From the NCBI RefSeq assembly GCF_009857535.1, contig NZ_WWCS01000001.1:1-64000 (forward strand): 64,000 nt of DNA, read 5' to 3'. Shown here one piece after another: positions 26,200 through 36,319 of the stretch. Positions within the stretch are counted from its first letter, which is position 1. Every line of letters starts with the position of its first letter. The stretch comes from Duganella margarita (GTDB lineage: Bacteria; Pseudomonadota; Gammaproteobacteria; Burkholderiales; Burkholderiaceae_D). The position numbers and the translations under genes are program-made. Below the pieces are notes generated by a model that saw only the letters and a list, made by a program, of their open reading frames with translations, had not been told where the DNA came from and searched no databases.

Positions 26200-27053
26200 G
26201 CGGTGATTACTCCTGATTGTTTGAGTGCGCGCAGCGTATCCAGCAGCGCATCGACGCTGCGGGGCGCCGGGCCTTGCGGCAGCACGCCGAGAGCCACCAG
26301 TTCCGCGTGCAGCGCCAGTGCGGCCGGCGGACGCTGGCCGGCCGCTTGCAGCACGTCGGTCTGCGCGGCCAGTTGCTGCGCGGGACCGGAGGCGATGCAG
26401 CGGCCGGCCGCCATCACGTGGATGTCGTCGGCCCAGCGCAGTGCGAAGTCGATGTCGTGGGTGGACAGCAGGATGGTGACGCCGCGCGCGGCGAGGCGGT
26501 CCAGCAGTGCTGTCAATTCGGTTTGCATGGGGGCGTCGAGGCCGGCCATGGGTTCGTCCAGCAGCAGCACGTCCGGCTCCATCGCCAGCACGCCGGCGAT
26601 GCAGACGCGTTTTTTCTGGCCGAAGCTTAGTTGGTGTACGGCTCGGCGCGCGTGGCTGCGCAGGCCTACCGCATCGAGTGCGGCAGCAACGCGGTGGCGC
26701 ACTTCGTACTCGTGCAGGCCAAGATTGAGCGGGCCGAAAGAGACGTCTTCTTCCACCAGCGCGGAGAACAGCTGGCGGTCCGGGTTCTGGAACACCAGTC
26801 CGACGCGGGTGCGCAGTGCGGTGAGGCCTTTGCGGCTGTAGTCGAACGGTTGGCCGTCCTGACGCAGCGTGCCGGCGGTGGGACGAAGCAGCCCATTGAG
26901 GTGCTGGAGCACGGTGGTCTTGCCGGCGCCGTTGGCGCCCAGCAGGGCGTAGCGGCGGCCGCGGTGCAGCGTCAGTGTGCAGTCGTCCAGGCCTGCGCTG
27001 CCGTCGGGGTAGACGTGGCTGACGGCTTGCAGTTCCAGCAGCGGCGCGCTCAC
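26196..27053 (-). CDS. cbiO: Cobalt ECF transporter ATP-binding protein
   Basis: I choose GTG 27051-27053, overlapping the cbiQ stop (GTGA), because LLELQAVSHVYPDG is where the ATPase homology begins; earlier codons read as Arg/His-rich noise. The 285-residue product has Walker A (GANGAGKTT), Q-loop, signature (LSFGQKKRV) and Walker B (VLLLDEPMAGLD). It powers the CbiMNQO importer that supplies Co2+ for the biosynthetic enzymes in the same operon. Confidence 0.9.
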   Translation of the reverse strand: MSAPLLELQAVSHVYPDGSAGLDDCTLTLHRGRRYALLGANGAGKTTVLQHLNGLLRPTAGTLRQDGQPFDYSRKGLTALRTRVGLVFQNPDRQLFSALVEEDVSFGPLNLGLHEYEVRHRVAAALDAVGLRSHARRAVHQLSFGQKKRVCIAGVLAMEPDVLLLDEPMAGLDAPMQTELTALLDRLAARGVTILLSTHDIDFALRWADDIHVMAAGRCIASGPAQQLAAQTDVLQAAGQRPPAALALHAELVALGVLPQGPAPRSVDALLDTLRALKQSGVITA

Positions 27054-27784
27054 AGGCGGTCTCCCAAAGCGATGGCCAGCATTAGCGCGCCAGCCAGTGC
27101 GGCGCTGGCCATTTGGCGGCCTGCTTGCGGATAGGCGGTGGGCAGGAAGCGCAGCGTGCCCTGGTAGACGCGGGCGTCGGCAGCGGTTTGCAGCGCGGCG
27201 GCGCGTTGCCACACCTGGACGGCCATCTGGCCGGCCAACAGGCCGGTGGAGCGCCAGGCCTGACGCCAGCTGCCGTAGCCGAGACGCGCGGTTTGTGCGG
27301 TGATGCTTTCGTCCCACGCCTGGCGCATGACGAACAGCATGCGGTAGCACAGCACCATCAGATCGAGCAGCAGCTCGGGCGTACGCAGTTTGCGCAGCAG
27401 CGCGAGCAGGTCGGGCAGCGGTGTGGTCAGCACGAGGCCGAGCATCGCGGCCAGCATGGCGAACGAGCGCAGTGCCAGATGCTCGATGGTCGGCAGCATG
27501 GTGGTGGTGACGTTCCAATGGCCGTTGGCGTCCGGGCCAAACAGCATGGTCAGGCAGGACAGCAGCAGGAAGCCGAGCGGCGGCAGCGCAACCGCGACGT
27601 AGTTGCGCAACTGGACGCGCGCGCCGAGCAGCGCGGCCAGCACCAGCATGGCCGTCAGCAGGGCGTATGCGACAGGGCTGCGCGCAAGCCAGGCCGCGAC
27701 GAAGCCCGCCAGCGCAAACAGCGCCTTGGCAGCAGGCGCCACATCGCGCCAGCGGCTGGTGTAGGCCGACGATTCAATCAGCAC
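27050..27784 (-). CDS. cbiQ: Cobalt ECF transporter T component
   Basis: Membrane protein of about 244 residues from GTG 27782-27784, overlapping the cbiN-like stop by 11 bp; no ATG lies near the conserved start. Five to six hydrophobic segments and the cytoplasmic motif region (LGYGSWRQAWRSTGLLAGQM, resembling the ARG-type coupling helices) fit CbiQ. It connects the CbiM substrate-binding unit to the ATPase. The exact start is uncertain. Confidence 0.78.
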   Translation of the reverse strand: MLIESSAYTSRWRDVAPAAKALFALAGFVAAWLARSPVAYALLTAMLVLAALLGARVQLRNYVAVALPPLGFLLLSCLTMLFGPDANGHWNVTTTMLPTIEHLALRSFAMLAAMLGLVLTTPLPDLLALLRKLRTPELLLDLMVLCYRMLFVMRQAWDESITAQTARLGYGSWRQAWRSTGLLAGQMAVQVWQRAAALQTAADARVYQGTLRFLPTAYPQAGRQMASAALAGALMLAIALGDRL

Positions 27785-28112
27785 GTTGGTCCTGCGGCGA
27801 TGAGACCTTCGACGCGCGTTCGCGGGCGACCGAGAGGCCAAGCCAGAAGCCGATCACGCCGGCGCCGATGGCCGCTTGCAGCGCAAACAGCAACGATGCG
27901 ATTTCATCGCTGGCCGGCTCGAACACCGGTGCAAACCACGGCTTGTAGCCCGGCGCGATATCGCCGATGGCACGCTGCGCGCGGTCGTCCGCACCGGCAA
28001 ACAGTGCAGATGCTTCGCCGCCCGGATTGGCCGGCGGCGCGCTCACCAGCCACAAAGGAAGCACCGTCAGCGCCACGATGGCCAGCCATACCAGCACGGT
28101 ACGGGCCTTCAT
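27774..28112 (-). CDS. cbiN: Cobalt transporter small subunit CbiN-like
   Basis: This 112-residue protein has an N-terminal membrane segment ([18 protein letters not shown]), a periplasmic stretch with [20 protein letters not shown], and a second membrane segment ([19 protein letters not shown]). This matches CbiN, the accessory two-span component next to CbiM. It overlaps cbiM by 4 bp. Confidence 0.82.
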   Translation of the reverse strand: MKARTVLVWLAIVALTVLPLWLVSAPPANPGGEASALFAGADDRAQRAIGDIAPGYKPWFAPVFEPASDEIASLLFALQAAIGAGVIGFWLGLSVARERASKVSSPQDQRAD

Positions 28113-28792
28113 GCGCCACCCTTGCGCGCGCCAAGCATCATCACCGGCAGCGAACGCAGTTCGTGGGCGTTGAAACGTACCATGGCATTCACCACCAGCA
28201 CGGTCAGCAAACCTTCGCTGATGGCGATCGGCACCTGCGTCAGCGCAAAGATGCCGGCAAATTTGAAGAACGACACACTAAAGCCGCCCACCGCCGCCGG
28301 AAACGCCAGCGCCAGTTGCACCGAAGTGGTCACATACGTCGCCAGGTCGCCCAGGCTGGCGGCCATGAACACCGCCACCGAGCGCGAGAAGCCCATCGCC
28401 GCCACCGCGCGCAGCACGCCGTACGACACAAACGGCCCGACAATCGCCATCGAAAACACATTGGCGCCGAGCGTGGTCAGGCCGCCGTGCGCCATCAGCA
28501 GCGCCTGGAACAGCAGCACCACAAAGCCCACCGGCACCATGGCCACCGGCCCAAACAGCGCCGCGCCGAGGCCCACCCCGGTCGGATGCGAACAACTGCC
28601 CGTCACCGACGGCAGCTTGAGCGCCGACAGCAGAAACGCGAACGCCGCCGCCACGCCGAGCAGCATGCGGCGTTCGGGATGCGCCTGCAGGTCGCGGCCG
28701 ATGGCGCGCAGGCCCCACGCCAGAAAAGGTAAGGAAACGGCTGCCCAGCCGAGCGCGTGCGCTGGCGGCAAAAAGCCTTCCATGATGTGCAT
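28109..28792 (-). CDS. cbiM: Cobalt ECF transporter substrate-binding membrane protein
   Basis: The 227-residue protein begins [18 protein letters not shown], the canonical CbiM N-terminus in which the N-terminal amine and His2 help coordinate Co2+. About seven hydrophobic segments follow, with [17 protein letters not shown] conserved in the middle. First gene of the 14-gene operon, located 135 bp after the cobalamin riboswitch, so import and synthesis of the cofactor are shut off together by B12. Confidence 0.93.
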   Translation of the reverse strand: MHIMEGFLPPAHALGWAAVSLPFLAWGLRAIGRDLQAHPERRMLLGVAAAFAFLLSALKLPSVTGSCSHPTGVGLGAALFGPVAMVPVGFVVLLFQALLMAHGGLTTLGANVFSMAIVGPFVSYGVLRAVAAMGFSRSVAVFMAASLGDLATYVTTSVQLALAFPAAVGGFSVSFFKFAGIFALTQVPIAISEGLLTVLVVNAMVRFNAHELRSLPVMMLGARKGGA

Positions 28793-28926
28793 TCGAAACC
28801 TCCCGTCGAATGGGCTGGATGGACACCAAGGCGGGAGCAGAGAGGACGGTCGACGGGAGGCATGGGACAGGCGGCCGGGGTCGACAGCGGCTTCCCGTGA
28901 CCCCGGGGAATGGTGCTGGACTTTTT

Positions 28927-29085
28927 GGGCCGGTATTCTGGCTCGCCTTCATCCTTCTCCGTGTCTTCCCGCGTGTGACGGCAGTGACGTGTAGACGGAG
29001 TCGTCTGGCTTACAGCAGCGGGGGCTGCACCGGATTTACACCGGTTTCCCGTTTAACGCCTTTACAACAAAATGGCGCACCCAAG
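28927..29085 (-). promoter_or_regulatory. Cobalamin riboswitch
   Basis: Read on the minus strand, this region has the aptamer landmarks in order: a GGGAAACCGGTG block followed by AAATCCGGTGCAGCCCCCGC, CTGTAAGC, CACTGCC and GGAAGA segments, and the B12 box GCCAGAATACCGGCC at the 3' end. It lies just ahead of cbiM and after a sigma-70-like promoter. It should repress the operon when adenosylcobalamin (or another B12 form) is present. Confidence 0.9.
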
Positions 29086-29091
29086 GGTCGC

Positions 29092-29121
29092 ATCTTACAC
29101 TAGCCGCCGGACGCGTGCCAA
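29092..29121 (-). promoter_or_regulatory. Putative promoter of the cobalamin operon
   Basis: TTGGCA (29121-29116) and TAAGAT (29097-29092) on the minus strand, with an 18-base spacer, lie immediately before the riboswitch aptamer, so the transcript would start at about 29085. The stop of the upstream gene is only 47 bp away. Confidence 0.5.
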
Positions 29122-29167
29122 GCTAAACCCGAGTGAGTTAGCCCTCGCAGTGGAACCGCCAGGATCG

Positions 29168-30625
29168 TCACGCCCAGTATGGAATGTATTCCGCGAACTT
29201 ATTCCCGGCCGTCGTGTCTTTTCGTTTTATTCGACCGGCCTCGACTGCATCCGCTATTAAATTGGTGATTTGGTTTCGCTGCCGTTCGCTGACCTTGAAG
29301 CGAGTGCGCAGTGTGGTATTCGTTAGTGCCTGGCTTGAAAAATATTGCAGGACGGCATGCTGGTAACACGCCTCAATGCGCTCGGCCTGAGGCATATCGG
29401 AAAATTGGCGCGGCGCGTAAAGCGTTACCTGAAATGCGTTCTCTAAAGGCGTGAAGAGCACGGGCGGCATGCCGAAAAGTTCGACTGCCGAGACCACTTT
29501 TTGGAACCCCGTGCCCCTTTCCTCGCAGATGCGATACAGCCTGAATTTTGATGCGAGAAGCTCATTACGTGACTCGGGAGTCGTACCGATCAAGCGATCA
29601 AGGCGCTTACCAGGCAGCAAAGTGCCTGGATTTGTGAAGGTGATTCGATCATCGTAGATTTCAATTGTCGGACCTGCGCCACTGATGCTGAAATCTTGGT
29701 GAATCAAAGCGTTAGCCATCAATTCGCGTAGAGCGATTTCAGGATAAAGACTGACCTGCTCTCGCAATGATTGCAGGATGACTTCGGAGTGAGGCAATAC
29801 CCGTTTAAGGTAATCTATAAAGCCCTCAAAACCTACCGCATAACCTTTTTCTCCGATCAGTTCATCAGTTGTATAAACCTTATTGGTCCCACGATAACGA
29901 ATCATGCGAATACTCTTTCGTTGGAGAGAATCGAACAAATTCAAGTCGCGCGAAGCGGCTATCCCACCCAGGTTGGTAATGTAATAGCCCGCTCCATCCG
30001 CCACAACCATGCTCTGCTCACTCAGCCAATGCAGTAGATCATGATCTCTACCCGGCAGTGGACGCTGCAAAAGCTTGCTCATTGTTTCGATGTCCAACTT
30101 CGCAATTACTTCACTGGCAGACAAAAGCGAGGTCGCGCGTAACTCTTCCCACCTTGGCGCATGGCTATGCAACATCAGTGCGCCCACATCGGAGCGGGCG
30201 GCCTTACGCGTCGTTCCGCCAGAACGAATCCAGGCCTCTTCGATACTTTTTCCCCGCTTGTGTACGGGCTTGTTTAACGATTCAGGAATGTGCACAAACA
30301 GCAGGGGCGTATTTCCATAATCAACAATTGCATGGTCAAGAACAAGCGGCGGATCTACCGTATCGCGGCCCAGATTCGCAAGCCGACGAGTAATCTCTTC
30401 CACTTGTATTTGACCAACCCCAACCAAATTGGCGTCAACATCAGCAATGCCATAAACAAGAAATCCGCCATTGGGATGGTTGGCAAAAGCAATAAGATGC
30501 TCTGTAAGCCGATCTTTGTTGTCGGATAAACGCACCTTCCAGTCCAGCTCATTCAATTCATGCGGTACAGGCTCAAGGCTGGACTTAAGGGAGGTAAGCG
30601 CCTGTACAATCCAGTGTTTGTCCAT
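29168..30625 (-). CDS. Schlafen AlbA_2 / HATPase_c_4 ATP-binding protein
   Basis: The 485-residue protein has an N-terminal AlbA_2-type Schlafen domain (LTEHLIAFANHPNGGFLVYG, then PPLVLDHAIVDYG and EEAWIRSGGTTRKA) and a central ATP-binding domain of the RecG-like type (IALRELMANALIHQDFSI, DDRITFTNPG). The C-terminus has a winged-helix look (TTLRTRFKVSERQRNQITNL). Such proteins are annotated as transcriptional regulators and are frequent in phage-defence and mobile islands. Base composition is clearly lower in GC than the neighbours, and it separates cobA from the cobalamin operon, so transfer is likely. Its role is unproven. Confidence 0.8.
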   Translation of the reverse strand: MDKHWIVQALTSLKSSLEPVPHELNELDWKVRLSDNKDRLTEHLIAFANHPNGGFLVYGIADVDANLVGVGQIQVEEITRRLANLGRDTVDPPLVLDHAIVDYGNTPLLFVHIPESLNKPVHKRGKSIEEAWIRSGGTTRKAARSDVGALMLHSHAPRWEELRATSLLSASEVIAKLDIETMSKLLQRPLPGRDHDLLHWLSEQSMVVADGAGYYITNLGGIAASRDLNLFDSLQRKSIRMIRYRGTNKVYTTDELIGEKGYAVGFEGFIDYLKRVLPHSEVILQSLREQVSLYPEIALRELMANALIHQDFSISGAGPTIEIYDDRITFTNPGTLLPGKRLDRLIGTTPESRNELLASKFRLYRICEERGTGFQKVVSAVELFGMPPVLFTPLENAFQVTLYAPRQFSDMPQAERIEACYQHAVLQYFSSQALTNTTLRTRFKVSERQRNQITNLIADAVEAGRIKRKDTTAGNKFAEYIPYWA

Positions 30626-30826
30626 GTGATAGTAACCAATTGATTTGAAAGAAAAATTATTCCTCGTCGTTTTTCTGGTGTGATAAGGCGTACGAAAGAT
30701 GGTTACTCTTATCGCGTATGCAGGCCCAGACTTGCATCAACCTTCGAGCAGCCCCTCATTGCCTAAACGAAGTCAAACCACGCCGCAGCCGGTATCATTC
30801 GTCCTGAATCGTCAAAAAGGGAATGT

Positions 30827-31546
30827 ATGGCAGCGCTGGGGAAAGTCTATTTGATCGGAGCAGGGCCGGGAGCGGACGACCTGATCACCGTGCGCGGTGC
30901 GCGTCTGCTGGCGCAGGCCGACGTGGTGCTGTACGACGCACTGGTCACGCCCGAAATGCTGGCCCTGTGCGCGCAGGCCAGGCTGATTTCGGTCGGCAAA
31001 CGCTCCGGCCAGCGCTCGACCGCGCAAACGCTGATCAACCAGCAACTGGTGGAATGCGCGCAGCAGTACCAGCTGGTGGTGCGCCTGAAGGGCGGCGATC
31101 CGATGCTGTTCGGCCGCGCCGACGAGGAATTGCGCGCGCTGGAAGCGGAAGGCATCGAAGTCGAAGTGGTGCCCGGCATTACCACCGCACTGGCCGCCGC
31201 CGCCGTCACCAAGCAGCCGCTGACCCGTCGCGGCGTGGCCCGCAGCGTCGCCTTTTTCACCTCCAGCACTGCACCGGACGAGCCGGACCATCCCGCGCTG
31301 CCGGAAACCGATACTCTGGTGCAATACATGGGTGGCCGGGAAGCGGCCGCGACCGCCGCGCGGCTGCTGGCCGAGGGCCGCCGCCCCGATCTGCCGGTGG
31401 TGGTGGTGGAAAATTGCAGCCGCGCCGACCAGCGCATCCTGCGCCTGACGCTGGACGGCCTGGCCAACGGGCTGGACGCCGCGCAGGGTCCGGTGCTGGT
31501 GATGATCGGCGAAGCGTTGCAGCAACGTTCACATCAGGCAAGTTGA
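30827..31546 (+). CDS. cobA: Uroporphyrinogen-III C-methyltransferase
   Basis: This 239-residue SUMT has VYLIGAGPGADDLITVRGA, the substrate motif LKGGDPMLFGRADEEL, and VVPGITTALAAAAVTKQPLT with GVARSVAF. It makes precorrin-2, the branch point for siroheme and cobalamin. It is on the opposite strand from the other cobalamin genes and divergent from the Schlafen gene; the 200-bp space between them is AT-rich and holds both promoters. An upstream GGGAATGT ribosome-binding site supports the start. Confidence 0.92.
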   Translation: MAALGKVYLIGAGPGADDLITVRGARLLAQADVVLYDALVTPEMLALCAQARLISVGKRSGQRSTAQTLINQQLVECAQQYQLVVRLKGGDPMLFGRADEELRALEAEGIEVEVVPGITTALAAAAVTKQPLTRRGVARSVAFFTSSTAPDEPDHPALPETDTLVQYMGGREAAATAARLLAEGRRPDLPVVVVENCSRADQRILRLTLDGLANGLDAAQGPVLVMIGEALQQRSHQAS

Positions 31547-31563
31547 AACGGCGCAAGAAAATA

Positions 31564-31579
31564 CTGGTATTATGTACAG
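31564..31579. promoter_or_regulatory. LexA (SOS) box upstream of uvrA
   Basis: CTGGTATTATGTACAG has the CTG-N10-CAG form of beta/gammaproteobacterial LexA sites, with one mismatch from CTGT-N8-ACAG. It lies 94 bp before the uvrA start, in the only intergenic space upstream. uvrA is a classical SOS gene. Confidence 0.65.
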
Positions 31580-31672
31580 TGTTAGCCTGCGCACGCACGA
31601 ACCAGCGCGCGCCCGGCGCAAGTAATCAAACCCGGCTATAGTGACGGGTTGACTCTAAAGGCCAAAAATCCC

Positions 31673-34519
31673 ATGGAACAGATCCGCATCCGCGGCGCAC
31701 GCACGCACAACCTGAAAAACATCAATCTTGACCTGCCACGCAACAAGCTGATTGTGATTACCGGCTTGTCCGGTTCCGGCAAATCCTCGCTGGCGTTCGA
31801 CACGCTGTACGCCGAGGGCCAGCGCCGCTATGTGGAATCGCTGTCGGCCTACGCCCGCCAGTTCCTGCAATTGATGGAAAAGCCGGATGTGGACCTGATC
31901 GAGGGCCTGTCGCCGGCCATTTCGATCGAGCAGAAAGCCACCTCGCACAATCCGCGTTCCACGGTCGGCACCGTGACCGAAATCCACGATTATCTGCGTC
32001 TGCTGTACGCGCGCGTCGGCACGCCTTATTGCATCAACCACCCGGACCAGGCGCTGGCCGCGCAAACCGTGTCGCAGATGGTCGACGCAGTGCTGGCCCT
32101 GCCGGCCGACACCAAGCTGATGATCCTGGCGCCGGTGGTGGCCAACCGCAAGGGCGAGCACTCCGACCTGTTTGAAGCGATGCAGGCGCAGGGCTTCGTG
32201 CGCTTCCGCGTGCAGAGCGGCACCCACGACGCCAAGATCTACGAAGTGGACGACCTGCCGAAGCTGAAGAAAACCGAGAAGCACACCATTGACGTAGTGA
32301 TCGACCGCGTCAAGGTCAGCCCGGATATCAAGCAGCGCCTGGCCGAGAGTTTCGAGACCGCGCTGCGCCTGGCCGACGGCCGCGCCGTGGCATTCGAAAT
32401 GGACAGCGGCGCCACCCACGTCTACTCCAACAAGTTCGCCTGCAATATCTGCGGCTACTCGCTGCAGGAGCTGGAGCCGCGCCTGTTCTCCTTCAATAAC
32501 CCGATGGGCGCCTGCCCCGAGTGCGACGGTCTCGGTCACATCGAGTTCTTCGATCCGAAGCGCATCGTCGCCTTCCCCAACCTGTCGCTGGCTTCCGGCG
32601 CGGTCAAAGGGTGGGACCGCCGCAACCAGTTCTACTTCGCCATGCTGTCCAACCTGGCGGCGTTTTACGAATTCGACCTGGATGTGCCGTTTGAAAAGCT
32701 GCCGAAGGCGGCGCAGGAAGCGGTGCTGAACGGCTCTGGCAAAACCTCGATCCCGTTCACCTACATCAATGAGCGTGGCCGCACCGTGGTCAAGGAACAT
32801 ACCTTTGAAGGTGTGGTCAACAACCTGGCGCGCCGTTACCGCGAAACCGATTCGATGGCGGTGAAAGAGGAGCTGTCGAAGTTCATCAACGAGAAAAAAT
32901 GCCCGTCGTGCGAAGGCGCGCGTTTGCGCATCGAAGCGCGCTTCGTCAAGGTCGGCACCGGCAAGCAGGAAAAGGCCATCTACGAGATCGCCGAGAAGCC
33001 GTTGCGCGAAACGCTGTCGTTCTTCGAGCAGCTGAAACTGAAAGGCGCGAAGAAGGACATCGCCGACCGCGTGGTGAAAGAGATCATCTCGCGCCTGCAA
33101 TTCCTCAACAATGTCGGCCTGGATTACCTGTCGCTCGACCGCAGCGCCGACACCCTGTCGGGCGGCGAAGCGCAGCGTATCCGCCTGGCGTCGCAGATCG
33201 GCTCCGGCCTGACCGGCGTGATGTACGTGCTGGATGAACCGTCGATCGGCCTGCACCAGCGCGACAATGACCGCTTGATCGACACCTTGCGCCACCTGCG
33301 CGACATCGGCAACAGCGTGCTGGTGGTGGAACACGACGAAGACGCGATCCGCACCGCCGACTACATCGTCGACATGGGCCCGGGCGCCGGCGTGCACGGT
33401 GGCGAAGTGATCGCAGCCGGTTCGCTCAAAGACATCATGAAGAACAAGAAGTCGCTGACCGCCCAGTACCTGAGCGGCACGCGCAAGATCGAGGTACCGG
33501 CCAAGCGCCATGTGGCCGATGCGGACAAGCAGCTGGTGATCACCGGGGCCACCGGCAATAACCTGAAAAAGGTCAACCTCAAGCTGCCGGTCGGCCTGAT
33601 GACCTGCGTGACCGGCGTTTCCGGCTCCGGCAAGTCCACGCTGATCAACGACACGCTGTTCCCGGCGCTGTCGCGCCACCTGTATGGTTCGCAGACCGAA
33701 CCAGCGCCGCACGACACCATCAGCGGTCTGGAACACTTCGACAAGGTGATCTCGGTCGACCAGGCGCCGATCGGCCGCACGCCGCGCTCGAATCCTGCCA
33801 CCTACACCGGTTTGTTCACGCCGATCCGCGACCTGTTCGCCACCGTGCCGACCGCGAAAGAGCGCGGCTACAGCGCCGGCCGGTTCTCGTTCAACGTCAA
33901 GGGCGGCCGCTGCGAAGCGTGCCAGGGCGATGGCGTGATCAAGGTCGAGATGCACTTCCTGCCGGACGTCTACGTGCCTTGCGATGTTTGCCACGGCAAG
34001 CGCTATAACCGCGAAACGCTGGAAGTCCACTACAAGGGCAAGAACATTACCGAGATCCTCGACATGACGGTCGAAGACGCGCACGAGTTCTTCAAGCCGG
34101 TGCCGGTCATCGCCCGCAAGCTGCATACGCTGCTGGACGTGGGCCTGGGCTACATCAAGCTGGGGCAAAGCGCGACCACGCTGTCGGGCGGCGAGGCGCA
34201 GCGCGTCAAGCTGTCGCTGGAACTGTCCAAGCGCGATACCGGCCGCACGCTGTATATCCTGGACGAGCCGACCACCGGCCTGCACTTCCACGATATCGAC
34301 CTGCTGCTGAAAGTGATCCACCGTCTGCGCGATCAGGGCAACACGCTGGTCATCATCGAGCACAATCTCGATGTGATCAAGACCGCCGACTGGATCGTCG
34401 ATCTGGGACCGGAAGGCGGCGCCGGCGGCGGCAAGATCATCGCCAGCGGCACGCCGGAAGAAGTGGCGGCCAATCCGGCCAGCGTCACCGGCAAATACCT
34501 GGTACCGCTGCTGAAATAA
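31673..34519 (+). CDS. uvrA: Excinuclease ABC subunit A
   Basis: The start at ATG 31673 gives [17 protein letters not shown], the normal UvrA N-terminus; 8 extra codons upstream are not conserved. The 948-residue protein has two ABC modules with Walker [10 protein letters not shown] and GVSGSGKST, signatures [10 protein letters not shown] and [10 protein letters not shown], and two zinc motifs (CNICGY ... CPECDG and CEACQGDG ... CDVCHGKRY). It is the damage-recognition subunit of nucleotide excision repair. An SOS box lies upstream; the AraC gene follows after one base. Confidence 0.97.
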   Translation: MEQIRIRGARTHNLKNINLDLPRNKLIVITGLSGSGKSSLAFDTLYAEGQRRYVESLSAYARQFLQLMEKPDVDLIEGLSPAISIEQKATSHNPRSTVGTVTEIHDYLRLLYARVGTPYCINHPDQALAAQTVSQMVDAVLALPADTKLMILAPVVANRKGEHSDLFEAMQAQGFVRFRVQSGTHDAKIYEVDDLPKLKKTEKHTIDVVIDRVKVSPDIKQRLAESFETALRLADGRAVAFEMDSGATHVYSNKFACNICGYSLQELEPRLFSFNNPMGACPECDGLGHIEFFDPKRIVAFPNLSLASGAVKGWDRRNQFYFAMLSNLAAFYEFDLDVPFEKLPKAAQEAVLNGSGKTSIPFTYINERGRTVVKEHTFEGVVNNLARRYRETDSMAVKEELSKFINEKKCPSCEGARLRIEARFVKVGTGKQEKAIYEIAEKPLRETLSFFEQLKLKGAKKDIADRVVKEIISRLQFLNNVGLDYLSLDRSADTLSGGEAQRIRLASQIGSGLTGVMYVLDEPSIGLHQRDNDRLIDTLRHLRDIGNSVLVVEHDEDAIRTADYIVDMGPGAGVHGGEVIAAGSLKDIMKNKKSLTAQYLSGTRKIEVPAKRHVADADKQLVITGATGNNLKKVNLKLPVGLMTCVTGVSGSGKSTLINDTLFPALSRHLYGSQTEPAPHDTISGLEHFDKVISVDQAPIGRTPRSNPATYTGLFTPIRDLFATVPTAKERGYSAGRFSFNVKGGRCEACQGDGVIKVEMHFLPDVYVPCDVCHGKRYNRETLEVHYKGKNITEILDMTVEDAHEFFKPVPVIARKLHTLLDVGLGYIKLGQSATTLSGGEAQRVKLSLELSKRDTGRTLYILDEPTTGLHFHDIDLLLKVIHRLRDQGNTLVIIEHNLDVIKTADWIVDLGPEGGAGGGKIIASGTPEEVAANPASVTGKYLVPLLK

Positions 34520-34520
34520 A

Positions 34521-35423
34521 ATGAAACGGGATCTCGCCCCCACCCGCCTCGATCACATGATCGACATCGTCCAGCTGCATACGCTGGGCGAGCAGCGGGT
34601 GGCGACGGCGATTCCGTTTCTGTCGCTGCTGCGTTCTTCCCATCCCACGCCCGTTACCAAGGGCGTGCTCAAACCATCGTGCTGCGTGATCCTGCAAGGG
34701 CACAAGCGCGTGCACCTTTCCGACGAAGTGCTGGACTACGGCCCCGGCGAATACCTGGTGGTGTCGGTCGACATGCCTGCATCAGGCCACATCATCAGCG
34801 CCACGGCCGACCAGCCCTACCTGCTGCTGAATATCGAACTCGATCCGCAAGAGATTGCAGCCATCGTGCTGGAAGCGAAAATCACCATCGATTCCGAACA
34901 GCCGGTACGCGGCGCCTTCATCGGCCAGACTGACGACGCCTTGCAGGAGTCTTTGTATCAGCTGGTGCGCCTGCTGCATGCGCCGCCGGCGGAAGCGGCC
35001 TTCCTGGCGGTGGGACTGAAACGCGAAATCATCTACCGCATGCTGAACGGCCCTTATGGCCGCCAGTTGTACCAGAACGTGGTGCTGGACCAGCAGGACC
35101 GCGGCATCAGCAAAGCCATCGCCTGGCTCAAGGCCCGCTACGACCAGCCGATCAAGGTGGAGGAGCTGGCGCAGGCGACCAATATGAGCGTCTCCAGCCT
35201 GCACCACCGCTTCAAGGCGGTGACCAATATCGGGCCGATGCAGTACCAGAAACAGCTACGTTTGCAGCAGGCGCGTTCACTGCTGCTCAATGGCGAAGTT
35301 GACGCCACCACTGCCGCCTACAAAGTGGGCTACGAAAGCGCCTCCCAGTTCAGCCGCGAATACCGCCGCCTGTTCGGCGCACCGCCTATGCAGGACATCA
35401 AGAAACTACGGACCGCACCATGA
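34521..35423 (+). CDS. AraC-family transcriptional regulator
   Basis: This 300-residue protein has an N-terminal AraC_N domain ([38 protein letters not shown]) and a C-terminal helix-turn-helix pair ([20 protein letters not shown] and [25 protein letters not shown]). It follows uvrA by one base but is functionally unrelated, and it overlaps the next gene by 4 bp (ATGA). Its target and ligand are unknown; the closest named group is the AraC_N 'AdpA/YkgA-like' type. Confidence 0.85.
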   Translation: MKRDLAPTRLDHMIDIVQLHTLGEQRVATAIPFLSLLRSSHPTPVTKGVLKPSCCVILQGHKRVHLSDEVLDYGPGEYLVVSVDMPASGHIISATADQPYLLLNIELDPQEIAAIVLEAKITIDSEQPVRGAFIGQTDDALQESLYQLVRLLHAPPAEAAFLAVGLKREIIYRMLNGPYGRQLYQNVVLDQQDRGISKAIAWLKARYDQPIKVEELAQATNMSVSSLHHRFKAVTNIGPMQYQKQLRLQQARSLLLNGEVDATTAAYKVGYESASQFSREYRRLFGAPPMQDIKKLRTAP

Positions 35424-36319
35424 AGATCAATAAGAAGCGCCTGCTGCCGCTGGGCATAGGCTTGTTCGTGTTTGCCATGGTGGGACTGTTGGCCGACAAG
35501 GCGTGGTCGGAGAAGCAGCAGCAACTGGACCTGATCACCGATTTCTACCGCGACCATCTGGCGCGGCCGGACAAGCGCCAACCGAGCCAGGTGCCGCCGG
35601 GCTTCTTCACGCCGGAACTGGAAGCGCTGATCGACGCCAACAACCAGCTTTGCTACAGCCTGTCGCGCAGCGACGATATCTGCGGCTATGGCGCCGACAG
35701 CGATGTATTCCTCGATGCGCAGGAAGCCTCGCCCAGCCTGGACTTCGAGCGCTCCAGCTTCCGCATCAGCCGCGTCGGCGACAACGTAGTGGAAGCCACC
35801 TTCAACGTCTATCCCGACATGGGCACCGCCTATGACCGCCAGATCCGTTATGTGCTGGTGCAGGAAGACGAAGGCTGGCGCGTGGACGACATGCTGTTCT
35901 CGCAAAACCGCTCGATGCGGGTCGAGCTGCTGCAGGAGAACGACGCCATCCTGGCCCGCGCGCGCGACCTGGGCGACACCGCCGGCTGGGTGTTCAACTA
36001 CCTGCGCAACGGCGACATGCTGGACCGCGCGGTGCGCTTCATCGCCTTTCCGGTGCAGGTGTGCGACCAGTACGGCGTCTGCGCCGCCATGAAGCGCGAC
36101 GACCCGCGCCTGATGCAGGCGCTGGACTATCTGTCCGACAACAAGAGCGACACCGACGTGCTGCCGCCGCCCGCTGAAGCGCAAGCCGCCGATGGCAAGG
36201 TTATCGCCATCGGCGCGCTGGACTTCACCTTCCAGAACCGCGCCTGGTGGGTGACCAGGATCGACCTGCGCCGGCTTCAGGGCATCAAGCCTGCTTCTGG
36301 CTTGCCACCCACTGTTTGA
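35420..36319 (+). CDS. Membrane-anchored protein of unknown function
   Basis: The 299-residue product has one N-terminal membrane segment (LLPLGIGLFVFAMVGLLA) and an exported domain of mixed beta/alpha type with repeated VxRxGDNVVEATFNVY and VLVQEDEGWRVDDMLF segments, like DUF3828-type proteins. Three cysteines are near residues 81, 94 and in VCDQYGVC. The start overlaps the AraC stop by 4 bp. The 3' end overlaps the convergent DUF885 gene by 35 bp. I do not recognise a function. Confidence 0.6.
   Translation: MKINKKRLLPLGIGLFVFAMVGLLADKAWSEKQQQLDLITDFYRDHLARPDKRQPSQVPPGFFTPELEALIDANNQLCYSLSRSDDICGYGADSDVFLDAQEASPSLDFERSSFRISRVGDNVVEATFNVYPDMGTAYDRQIRYVLVQEDEGWRVDDMLFSQNRSMRVELLQENDAILARARDLGDTAGWVFNYLRNGDMLDRAVRFIAFPVQVCDQYGVCAAMKRDDPRLMQALDYLSDNKSDTDVLPPPAEAQAADGKVIAIGALDFTFQNRAWWVTRIDLRRLQGIKPASGLPPTV

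Noticed and set aside
31655..34543. A 962-codon open frame on the minus strand of uvrA.
   Set aside because: Its sequence is the antisense of a conserved UvrA, with Arg/Val/Leu-rich composition typical of high-GC shadow frames and no plausible start.
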